The notes under the pieces are model-generated. The model had not been told where the DNA came from and did no database searches. It saw nothing but the letters and a program-made list of their open reading frames with translations. The position numbers were made by a program, and so were the translations under genes. DNA of 34,627 nucleotides, from the NCBI GenBank assembly GCA_020725005.1, contig DYFW01000008.1, positions 1 through 34,627 on the forward strand. Direction: 5' to 3'. Below, piece by piece: positions 29,433 to 34,627 of this stretch (positions within the stretch are counted from its first letter, which is position 1; the number at the start of each line of letters is the position of its first letter). The DNA is from Thiobacillus denitrificans. Its GTDB lineage: Bacteria; Pseudomonadota; Gammaproteobacteria; Burkholderiales; Thiobacillaceae.

Positions 29433-30764
29433 TCATTCCAGGCCATACGCGATGCGCAGCAGCGTGATCGGGTGCTGTTTCTGCGCGGTGGCGGCCTCGC
29501 CCATGCCCTGCAGGATGTGGCGCGCGGCGATCGCACAGTCGGAACTCACGTAGTCCGGTTGCGGCTCGGCCATCTGGCGGAACACCGGCTTGCCGATCTT
29601 CATCGACTTGTCGAAGAACTCGCTCTTGACGCCCCAGGTGCCGTCATGACCGGAGCAGCGCTCGACCAGGGTCACCTTGGCGCCGGCGAGCTGCAGCGCG
29701 TCGCGCGTCTTGTTGCCGATGTTCTGCACGCGCTGGTGGCAGGGCACGTGGTAGGCGACCTTGCCGAGCGGCGACTTGAAATCCGTTTTCAAGAGACCGT
29801 CGGCGTTGCGCGCCATCAGGTACTCGAACGGGTCCCACATCGCCTCCTTCACCGCCTGCACGTCGGCGTCGTCAGGGAACATCAGCGGCAGTTCCTGCTT
29901 GTACATCAGCGTGCACGAGGGCACCGCGGTGAGGATGGCGTAGCCTTCGCGCGCGAGCTTCGCCAGGTGCGGAATGTTGGTCTCCTTCAGGCGCGCCACG
30001 GCGTCGAGATCGCCCAGTTCGAGCTTGGGCATGCCGCAGCAGGCCTCCTTCTCGACCAGCACGTGCGGAATCTCGTTGTGCGTCAAGAGCTTCAGCAGGT
30101 CGTGGCCGATGCCGGGCTCGTTGTAGTTGACGTAGCAGGTCGCGTAGATCGCCACCTTGCCCGGCGTCTTGTCGCCGTCCTTCACCGGGAAATCGTTGCG
30201 CGGCTTCGCGGTGGAGCGGAATTTCGCGCTGTCGTACTCGGGCAGCTTGCGGTCCGGATGGATGTGCAACACGCTGTCGATCAGCTTGCGGATCGGCTGG
30301 CTCTTCAGGCTGGCATTGACCGCCTGCACCACCACCGGGATCGAGGCGAGCTTGCCCATCGCGTCGGTGCTGGACAAGAGCTTGTCGCGGAAAGTGGTCT
30401 CGCCCTTCTTGAACTTGATGGCCTTGGCGCGCAGCATGGTGTGGGGAAAATCCAGGTTCCACGGGTGCGGCGGCACGTAGGGGCACTTGGTCATGTAGCA
30501 CAGGTCGCACAGGTAGCACTCGTCGACCACCTTCCAGTAGTCGGCCTTGGCGACGCCATCCACTTCCATCGTCGGCGATTCGTCGACCAGGTCGAACAGG
30601 GTCGGGAATGCTGTGCACAGCGACACGCAGCGGCGGCAACCGTGGCAGATGTCGAAAATGCGCTCGAGCTCGTGGTTGAGCTTGTCCTCGTTGTAGAAAT
30701 CCGGGTTTTTCCAGTCGAGCGGGTGGCGGGTCGGGGCTTCGAGGCTGCCTTCACGGGTGCTCAT
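29433..30764 (-). CDS. GlpC/HdrD-like Fe-S oxidoreductase (two 4Fe-4S sites, two CCG-type domains)
   Basis: This 443-residue cytosolic protein resembles GlpC, HdrD and glycolate oxidase Fe-S subunits. The N-terminal ferredoxin domain has C40xxC43xxC46xxxC50 and C83xxC86xxC89x4C94P; the second has one more spacer residue than usual. Domain CCG-1 has C209, EACCGMP (C241, C242) and C283. CCG-2 has C341 (HVPCHQ), ERCSGHDGTWG (C369) and a late cysteine in SSDCAIAARH. Such proteins pass electrons between Fe-S centres and thiols or quinones. It lies between rubrerythrin and DUF3501, so it may reduce rubrerythrin (inference). The ATG has AAGGA six bases upstream. Confidence 0.9.
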   Translation of the reverse strand: MSTREGSLEAPTRHPLDWKNPDFYNEDKLNHELERIFDICHGCRRCVSLCTAFPTLFDLVDESPTMEVDGVAKADYWKVVDECYLCDLCYMTKCPYVPPHPWNLDFPHTMLRAKAIKFKKGETTFRDKLLSSTDAMGKLASIPVVVQAVNASLKSQPIRKLIDSVLHIHPDRKLPEYDSAKFRSTAKPRNDFPVKDGDKTPGKVAIYATCYVNYNEPGIGHDLLKLLTHNEIPHVLVEKEACCGMPKLELGDLDAVARLKETNIPHLAKLAREGYAILTAVPSCTLMYKQELPLMFPDDADVQAVKEAMWDPFEYLMARNADGLLKTDFKSPLGKVAYHVPCHQRVQNIGNKTRDALQLAGAKVTLVERCSGHDGTWGVKSEFFDKSMKIGKPVFRQMAEPQPDYVSSDCAIAARHILQGMGEAATAQKQHPITLLRIAYGLE

Positions 30765-30796
30765 GACGATCCTTGTTGTATGAAAACCGAGAAAAA

Positions 30797-30913
30797 TTTA
30801 TCCGCGAAGGACGCGGAGGATCTCGAAGAAAACCAGAAGCAAGAGAGACGAAGCTGAATGCTCGCCATTGGTCCTGTTTTGCTTCGTGTTGCTTCGCGTC
30901 CTTCGCGGATAAA
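30797..30913. repeat. Long inverted-repeat element with perfect 19-bp arms
   Basis: TTTATCCGCGAAGGACGCG (30797-30815) is the exact reverse complement of 30895-30913. The inner part also pairs imperfectly (GAGGATCTCGAAGAAAACC against GAAGCAACACGAAGCAAAAC), giving a long hairpin. It fills most of the 193-base gap between rubrerythrin and the Fe-S gene and encodes nothing. It belongs to a REP/MITE-like dispersed type, by appearance. It could trim or attenuate read-through between the two genes. Confidence 0.75.
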
Positions 30914-30957
30914 GCTTTGAAAAGGGCGGGCACGGGCCCGCCCCTGCTACGAGCGAT

Positions 30958-31377
30958 TTATGCGCCCAGGCTGTCCAGGGTCTTCTGGAACTTGTTGGCG
31001 TGCGAGCGCTCGGCCTTGGCCAGCGTCTCGAACCAGTCGGCGATCTCGTCGAAGCCTTCGGCACGCGCGTCCTTGGCCATGCCCGGGTACATGTCGGTGT
31101 ACTCATGGGTTTCGCCGGCGATCGCGGTCTTCAGGTTTTCGGCGGTGGGGCCGAAGGGCATGCCGGTGGCGGGGTCGCCGCACTTTTCCAGGTACTCGAG
31201 GTGGCCGTGGGCGTGGCCGGTTTCGCCTTCGGCGGTGGAACGGAAGACGGCGGCAACGTCGTTGTAGCCCTCTACGTCAGCCTTGGCTGCGAAGTAGAGA
31301 TAGCGGCGGTTGGCCTGCGATTCGCCGGCGAAGGCGTCTTTCAGATGCTGTTCGGTTTTGGAACCTTTGAGTTGCAT
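30958..31377 (-). CDS. rbr: Rubrerythrin, short form without rubredoxin domain
   Basis: Rubrerythrins reduce hydrogen peroxide at a non-haem diiron site. The 139 residues form only the ferritin-like four-helix bundle. Ligands are visible as E19 (AGESQANRRY), E52 and H55 (EGETGHAH), E89 and E92 (GETHEY), and E123 with H126 (AERSHANKF). The usual C-terminal rubredoxin domain is missing, so electrons must come from another protein; the neighbouring Fe-S protein is a candidate. The start at 31377 has AAGGAG eight bases upstream. It is preceded by a predicted promoter and a perfect palindrome, and is divergent from msrB. Confidence 0.93.
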   Translation of the reverse strand: MQLKGSKTEQHLKDAFAGESQANRRYLYFAAKADVEGYNDVAAVFRSTAEGETGHAHGHLEYLEKCGDPATGMPFGPTAENLKTAIAGETHEYTDMYPGMAKDARAEGFDEIADWFETLAKAERSHANKFQKTLDSLGA

Positions 31378-31485
31378 AACCTGTTCTCCTTGATGACATG
31401 AATGTGCTGGGCAGCACTGACAAAAATCCCCTTACTTGCCATCAGGCTTTTTATAGCACCCTGGCGGCCGAAGGGAATCCGGTTT

Positions 31486-31500
31486 TTAGACTTAGTCTAA
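31486..31500. promoter_or_regulatory. Perfect 7-1-7 palindrome, candidate operator for rubrerythrin
   Basis: TTAGACT-T-AGTCTAA is a perfect inverted repeat of the Fur-superfamily layout. It begins about five bases after the predicted rubrerythrin transcription start, a repressor position. A one-mismatch version lies upstream of ftsH (775-789). The motif does not match the classical Fur box; a PerR-like or Rrf2-type regulator is possible. The binding protein is inferred. Confidence 0.55.
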
Positions 31501-31511
31501 TACCTGAACGA

Positions 31512-31541
31512 AGATTAAACCCGCTGCGATGACGCTGTCAA
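31512..31541 (-). promoter_or_regulatory. rbr: Predicted rubrerythrin promoter
   Basis: On the minus strand a consensus TTGACA (31541-31536), an 18-base spacer and TAATCT (31517-31512) precede a leader of about 128 bases. A second possible -10 (TATAAA at 31455-31450) has a poor -35. On the plus strand TACACT (31549-31554) is the likely msrB -10. Confidence 0.5.
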
Positions 31542-31576
31542 CCTCGTTTACACTCTTTTTTATTGCGGAGCACACC

Positions 31577-31978
31577 ATGACCTTTGACAAGACCCGAACC
31601 GACGCCGAATGGCGCGCCATCCTCACCCCCGAGCAATACCGCATCCTGCGCGAACACGGCACCGAACGCGCCTTCACCGGCCAATACTGGAACCACCACG
31701 AGGCCGGCGAGTACCGCTGCGCCGCCTGCGGCGAACCGCTGTTTTCGTCCGACAGCAAGTTCGATTCCGGCACCGGCTGGCCGAGTTTCACCCAGGCGCT
31801 GAACCCCGACGCGGTGGCCGAGAAGACCGACACCAGCCACGGCATGGTGCGCATCGAGGCGCTGTGCCGACGCTGCGGCTCGCACCTCGGCCACGTCTTT
31901 CCCGACGGCCCCGCCCCCACCGGGATGCGCTACTGCATCAACTCGGCATCACTCGTCTTCCACAAAAAGCAGGACTGA
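31577..31978 (+). CDS. msrB: Peptide-methionine (R)-S-oxide reductase MsrB
   Basis: MsrB reduces methionine-R-sulfoxide in oxidised proteins. The 133 residues have zinc-binding pairs C48xxC51 and C97xxC100, the GTGWPSF substrate motif and the catalytic C120 in [10 protein letters not shown]. The resolving cysteine is not obvious. There is no signal peptide, so it is cytosolic. The start at 31577 (MTFDKTRTD) has GGAG six bases upstream; the longer frame is a hydrophobic non-family extension. It is divergent from rubrerythrin across a shared control region, consistent with joint oxidative-stress response, and lies 3 bases ahead of a reductase gene. Confidence 0.96.
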   Translation: MTFDKTRTDAEWRAILTPEQYRILREHGTERAFTGQYWNHHEAGEYRCAACGEPLFSSDSKFDSGTGWPSFTQALNPDAVAEKTDTSHGMVRIEALCRRCGSHLGHVFPDGPAPTGMRYCINSASLVFHKKQD

Positions 31979-31981
31979 GCC

Positions 31982-32686
31982 TTGCACACCTTCGACGCCC
32001 AGATCGCGGCGATCGCGCCCGCCACGCCCAGCATACGCGCGCTGCGGCTCGCCATCGCCGACCCCGGCTTCCGCTTCCTGCCCGGCCAGTGGGTCGATCT
32101 CAGCGTCGACCTCGACGGCACAACGCATACGGCGGGTTACTCGATCACCACCTCGCCGCGGCACCACGGCGAAATCGAACTCGCGATCAAGGCGAGCGCC
32201 CGCCACCCCGTCGCACGCTGGGCGCACGAGCGGGCACGGGTCGGCGACCGCGTGCGCGTGAGCCAGGGCCAGGGCCCTTTCGTGTATCTCCCGGAAATGA
32301 GCGACAACGTCGTGCTGATCGGCGGCGGCGTCGGCATCACCCCGCTGCTGTCCATCTTCCGCCATGTGCGCGACGCCGGGCTGCCGACGCAGGCGCATCT
32401 GGTCTACAGCGTATCGGACAGCCGCGAGATCCTGTTCAAGGACGAGCTCGAGGCCGCCGCGCGCGCGCACGACAACCTGCACGTCACGCTCACCGTCACC
32501 CAGCCCGATCCGTCATGGCACGGCCTCACCGGCCGCGTCGACCCGGTCAAGCTGCACGCGCTCGACGTGCCCGACGACACGCTCTACTACCTGTGCGGCC
32601 CCAAGGGCATGGTCGAGGACATGAGCACGCTGCTGCACGCGCTCGGCGTACCGATGAGCCGCATCATTTTCGAGAAGTGGTGGTAG
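31982..32686 (+). CDS. Flavin/NAD(P)H oxidoreductase (ferredoxin reductase/OXNAD1-like)
   Basis: This 234-residue protein has the ferredoxin-NADP reductase layout: an FAD-binding barrel (PGQWVDLSV, then AGYSITTSP), a nucleotide-binding domain with GGGVGITPLLSIFR, and LCGPKGMVEDM near the end. The usual FAD motif RxYS has Gly at the Arg position. The C terminus FEKWW differs from the ferredoxin reductase aromatic end and recalls OXNAD1-like proteins. No Fe-S domain is fused. The start is TTG at 31982, with AGGA upstream and 3 bases after msrB, so co-translation is likely. Partner and substrate are unknown. Confidence 0.85.
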   Translation: MHTFDAQIAAIAPATPSIRALRLAIADPGFRFLPGQWVDLSVDLDGTTHTAGYSITTSPRHHGEIELAIKASARHPVARWAHERARVGDRVRVSQGQGPFVYLPEMSDNVVLIGGGVGITPLLSIFRHVRDAGLPTQAHLVYSVSDSREILFKDELEAAARAHDNLHVTLTVTQPDPSWHGLTGRVDPVKLHALDVPDDTLYYLCGPKGMVEDMSTLLHALGVPMSRIIFEKWW

Positions 32687-32723
32687 GCTCGGCCTACCCC
32701 GTTGACCCTCCAGGAGACCCCCC

Positions 32724-33662
32724 ATGCGCTTCGCCTTCCTGATCGCCGCCCTCGCCTGCTGCACCACCGCCCTCGCCGGCCCGAATGACACCGTGCGTCC
32801 CCATCCGCCGCAGAAGGTCCACCCCGACACCTACGTGATCCATGGCCCACAGGGCGTCCCCTCGGTGAAGAACCAGGGCTTCATGAACAATCCCGCATGG
32901 GTCGTCACCGCCGATGGCGTGGTCGTGATCGATCCGGGTTCGAGCGTGCAGGCCGGCCGCATGGTCGTCGCACAATTGAAAAAGACGACGAACAAGCCTG
33001 TCACCCACGTGTTCAACACCCACGTGCATGGCGACCACTGGCTCGGCAACCAGGCCGTGCTCGAAGCCTGGCCCGGCGCCGTCATCATCGCCCACCCCGA
33101 GATGATCCGGCGGGCCCGGGATGGTGCCGACCGGTTCTGGCTCGAACTCATGTCGACCCTGACGAAAGGTTATACGGACGGCACCCGCGCCGTGATTCCC
33201 ACGGTCGAGGCCACCGACGGCCAGGCGTTCAGGATCGGCGGCAAGACCTTCCGCATCCATGCCTCCGACGACGCGCACAGCAAGACCGACCTCATGATCG
33301 AAATCGTCGAGGACAAAATCCTCTTCACCGGCGACAACGTGCTCAATCGCCAGGTGATGAACCTGCGCGACGGCACCTTCAAGGGCGTGATGAAAGCCAC
33401 CCGGCGCGCCCACGACCTCGACGCCAGGCTCTACGTGCCCGGCCACGGCAAGACCGGCGACCGTCGGTTCGTCGAAGAACAGAAAGCCTGGTTCGACATC
33501 CTGATGACCGAAGTGCGCCGCATGTACGACGAAGGCAGGAGCGACTTCGAAATGAAACCCGTCATTGCCGAGAAGCTCAAGGCCTACAGGAACTGGGCGG
33601 AATTCGACGCCAACCTGGGCCCGCAGATCAGCCTGGCGATCCTGGAAATCGAACAGGAATAA
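32724..33662 (+). CDS. Secreted metallo-beta-lactamase-fold hydrolase
   Basis: This 312-residue periplasmic protein has a signal peptide (MRFAFLIAALACCTTALA) followed by a metallo-beta-lactamase fold. Zinc ligands fit H100xH102xD104H105 (NTHVHGDHWLGN), H185 (DDAHSKTDL), D204 (FTGDN) and H241 (PGHGK). The layout resembles SoxH-like and quinoprotein-associated zinc hydrolases more than true beta-lactamases. The substrate is unknown. The start is ATG with CAGGAGA ahead. It stands 37 bases after the reductase gene in the same direction and may be a separate unit. Confidence 0.88.
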   Translation: MRFAFLIAALACCTTALAGPNDTVRPHPPQKVHPDTYVIHGPQGVPSVKNQGFMNNPAWVVTADGVVVIDPGSSVQAGRMVVAQLKKTTNKPVTHVFNTHVHGDHWLGNQAVLEAWPGAVIIAHPEMIRRARDGADRFWLELMSTLTKGYTDGTRAVIPTVEATDGQAFRIGGKTFRIHASDDAHSKTDLMIEIVEDKILFTGDNVLNRQVMNLRDGTFKGVMKATRRAHDLDARLYVPGHGKTGDRRFVEEQKAWFDILMTEVRRMYDEGRSDFEMKPVIAEKLKAYRNWAEFDANLGPQISLAILEIEQE

Positions 33663-33742
33663 CGCCGGCACCCTGGCGGGATGTCACATCAATCCCGAAT
33701 CGTGTTCGGCATGACAGGCAAGTGGGTAAAGACCGCAGGCGC

Positions 33743-33755
33743 GGTTGACAACCGA
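33743..33755. promoter_or_regulatory. Palindrome over the higB -35 box (candidate HigA operator)
   Basis: CGGTTG-A-CAACCG is a perfect 6-1-6 inverted repeat enclosing the consensus -35 box TTGACA (33746-33751), 24 bases before the higB start. The -10 is poor (TTAACA-like). Toxin-antitoxin operons are usually repressed by the antitoxin at such sites; binding here is inferred. Confidence 0.5.
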
Positions 33756-33778
33756 CGCTTTACGCTTAACACCGTGCC

Positions 33779-34057
33779 ATGATCAAGTCGTTCGGGCACA
33801 AAGGACTTGAAGCGTTCTTCCGGTCCGGAAGCAGGAAAGGCATCCAGCCGCATCATGCTTCCAAACTGCAGGTGCTGCTGGCCGCACTGGACAATGCCGC
33901 CGGACCGGAAGACATGAACGCCCCCAACTGGCGCCTGCACGAACCGGGCGGCGACCTGGCCGGACATTGGTCCGGCTGGGTCAACGGCAACTGGAGGCCG
34001 ACTTTTCGCTTCCATGGTACCGACGCCGATCTGGTCGATTACCAGGACTATCACTGA
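33779..34057 (+). CDS. higB: HigB-type mRNA interferase toxin
   Basis: HigB is a RelE-superfamily ribosome-dependent endoribonuclease toxin. The 92 residues carry the family pattern: [12 protein letters not shown] at the start, [27 protein letters not shown] in the middle (residues about 52-78) and a C-terminal VDYQDYH. The start at 33779 is the first ATG and lacks a clear ribosome site. The toxin precedes the antitoxin, the reverse of most toxin-antitoxin pairs but normal for higBA. The gap to higA is 11 bases. Confidence 0.94.
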   Translation: MIKSFGHKGLEAFFRSGSRKGIQPHHASKLQVLLAALDNAAGPEDMNAPNWRLHEPGGDLAGHWSGWVNGNWRPTFRFHGTDADLVDYQDYH

Positions 34058-34068
34058 AGGAAAACGAC

Positions 34069-34356
34069 ATGACCCGAATGCACAATCCGCCCCACCCCGG
34101 CACCGTGCTGCGCGAATGGATCCCGAAAGGCCTGAGCGTGACGCAGGCCGCGGCCGACCTGCACGTCTCCCGCGTATCGCTCAGCAAAATCCTCAACGGC
34201 AAGGCCGGCATTTCCGCGGACATGGCCATCCGGCTTTCCCGCTGGCTGGGCACCTCGCCCGACCTGTGGATCGGCATGCAGGCCCAGTACGATCTGTGGC
34301 AGGCTCAGAAGCGCAAGCAGCCGAAGATTCTGCCGCTGCTGAAAGAAGCGGCGTAA
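34069..34356 (+). CDS. higA: HigA-family antitoxin (HTH)
   Basis: HigA neutralises HigB and represses the operon. The 95 residues begin [19 protein letters not shown], the HigA signature, followed by a helix-turn-helix ([23 protein letters not shown], about residues 26-45) and an [20 protein letters not shown] segment. The start at 34069 has GAAGGAAA seven bases upstream; the frame extends further upstream but inside higB in another phase. Length is normal, so the pair looks intact. Confidence 0.95.
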   Translation: MTRMHNPPHPGTVLREWIPKGLSVTQAAADLHVSRVSLSKILNGKAGISADMAIRLSRWLGTSPDLWIGMQAQYDLWQAQKRKQPKILPLLKEAA

Positions 34357-34384
34357 AGAAAGCAGATCGGGACAGCGGGCAGAA
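34357..34384. other. Short gap between higA and the tandem repeat
   Basis: These 28 bases hold only the inverted partial repeat copy (GGGACAGCGGG) that can pair with any following unit. I see no terminator or promoter. Confidence 0.5.
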
Positions 34385-34622
34385 CAGTCCGCTGTCACCA
34401 GTCCGCTGTCACCAGTCCGCTGTCACCAGTCCACTGTCACCAGTCCGCTGTCACCAGTCCGCTGTCACCAGTCCGCTGTCACCAGTCCGCTGTCGCCAGT
34501 CCGCTGTCGCCAGTCCGCTGTCACCAGTCCGCTGTCGCCAGTCCGCTATCACCAGTCCGCTGTCACCAATCCGCTGTCACCAGTCTGCTGTCACCAGTCT
34601 GCTGTCACCAGTCTGCTGTCGG
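34385..34622. repeat. 14-base tandem repeat, about 17 units
   Basis: The unit CAGTCCGCTGTCAC repeats without gaps. Most copies are exact; single changes occur at units 4 (G to A), 8, 9 and 11 (A to G near the end), 12 and 14, and units 15-17 share a C to T change. A 14-base unit is not a multiple of three and every frame is broken, so it is non-coding. Just upstream GGGACAGCGGG (34369-34379) is an inverted partial copy of the unit. The window ends five bases past the last unit (GGCTGAA tail). Confidence 0.9.
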
Positions 34623-34627
34623 CTGAA

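Noticed and set aside
30781-30957. A coding gene or insertion sequence between the Fe-S and rubrerythrin genes
   Set aside because: Only short shadow frames exist, and there is no transposase; the inverted repeat explains the stretch.
34385-34622. CRISPR array
   Set aside because: Units are contiguous 14-mers with no spacers, and no cas genes are present in the window.

Overview
The window is a GC-rich (roughly 65%) chromosomal segment from a betaproteobacterium. The gene order and protein families (CNP1-like next to proB, rubrerythrin/Fe-S protein/DUF3501, and the fur-bamE-dapB-carAB-greA-yhbY-rlmE-ftsH block) fit Nitrosomonadales or Thiobacillaceae-like lineages. The species assignment is inference. 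I find 34 protein genes, no rRNA or tRNA, no CRISPR array and no transposase. Coding density is very high, and many genes overlap by 1 or 4 bases.

1-14224: the 5' part of ftsH, then rlmE, then a complete seven-gene Pel exopolysaccharide operon (transcribed pelA, pelB, pelC, pelD, pelE, pelF, pelG on the minus strand). yhbY lies divergently on the far side. The Pel genes make, export and modify a cationic N-acetylgalactosamine-rich polysaccharide. PelD keeps its cyclic-di-GMP-binding residues. From my knowledge of related genomes, yhbY and rlmE-ftsH are normally direct neighbours, so the operon looks as if it was dropped between them; rlmE now starts 10 bases after pelG ends.

14225-22305: a housekeeping block on the minus strand. 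It comprises bamE (with an unusual C-terminal NTF2-like extension), dapB and a glutaredoxin, then carA, carB, greA and a DUF4149 membrane protein behind a strong predicted promoter with a 5' leader hairpin. fur is divergent from bamE.

22293-28645: a tightly overlapping unit of CNP1-like, proB, a CobC-like phosphatase and a BtuF-like binding protein. Next come a UPF0126/TRIC membrane protein, a divergent cation diffusion facilitator, a DUF2784 membrane protein and a cyclopropane fatty acid synthase.

28707-32686: a redox and peroxide-stress area. Rubrerythrin (without its rubredoxin domain), a GlpC/HdrD-like Fe-S protein and DUF3501 form one co-oriented set, broken up by two long inverted-repeat elements. 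Divergent to it are msrB and a flavin reductase-like protein. A 15-base palindrome of 7-1-7 form sits just downstream of the predicted rubrerythrin promoter, and a near copy lies upstream of ftsH.

32724-34627: a secreted metallo-beta-lactamase-fold hydrolase, a HigB/HigA toxin-antitoxin pair with a palindrome over its -35 box, and a 17-copy, 14-base tandem repeat at the window edge.

I see no wholly new multi-gene system. The best leads are the BamE fusion, the paired palindromes, the rubrerythrin/Fe-S/DUF3501 module with its repeats, the Pel insertion, and the tandem repeat.
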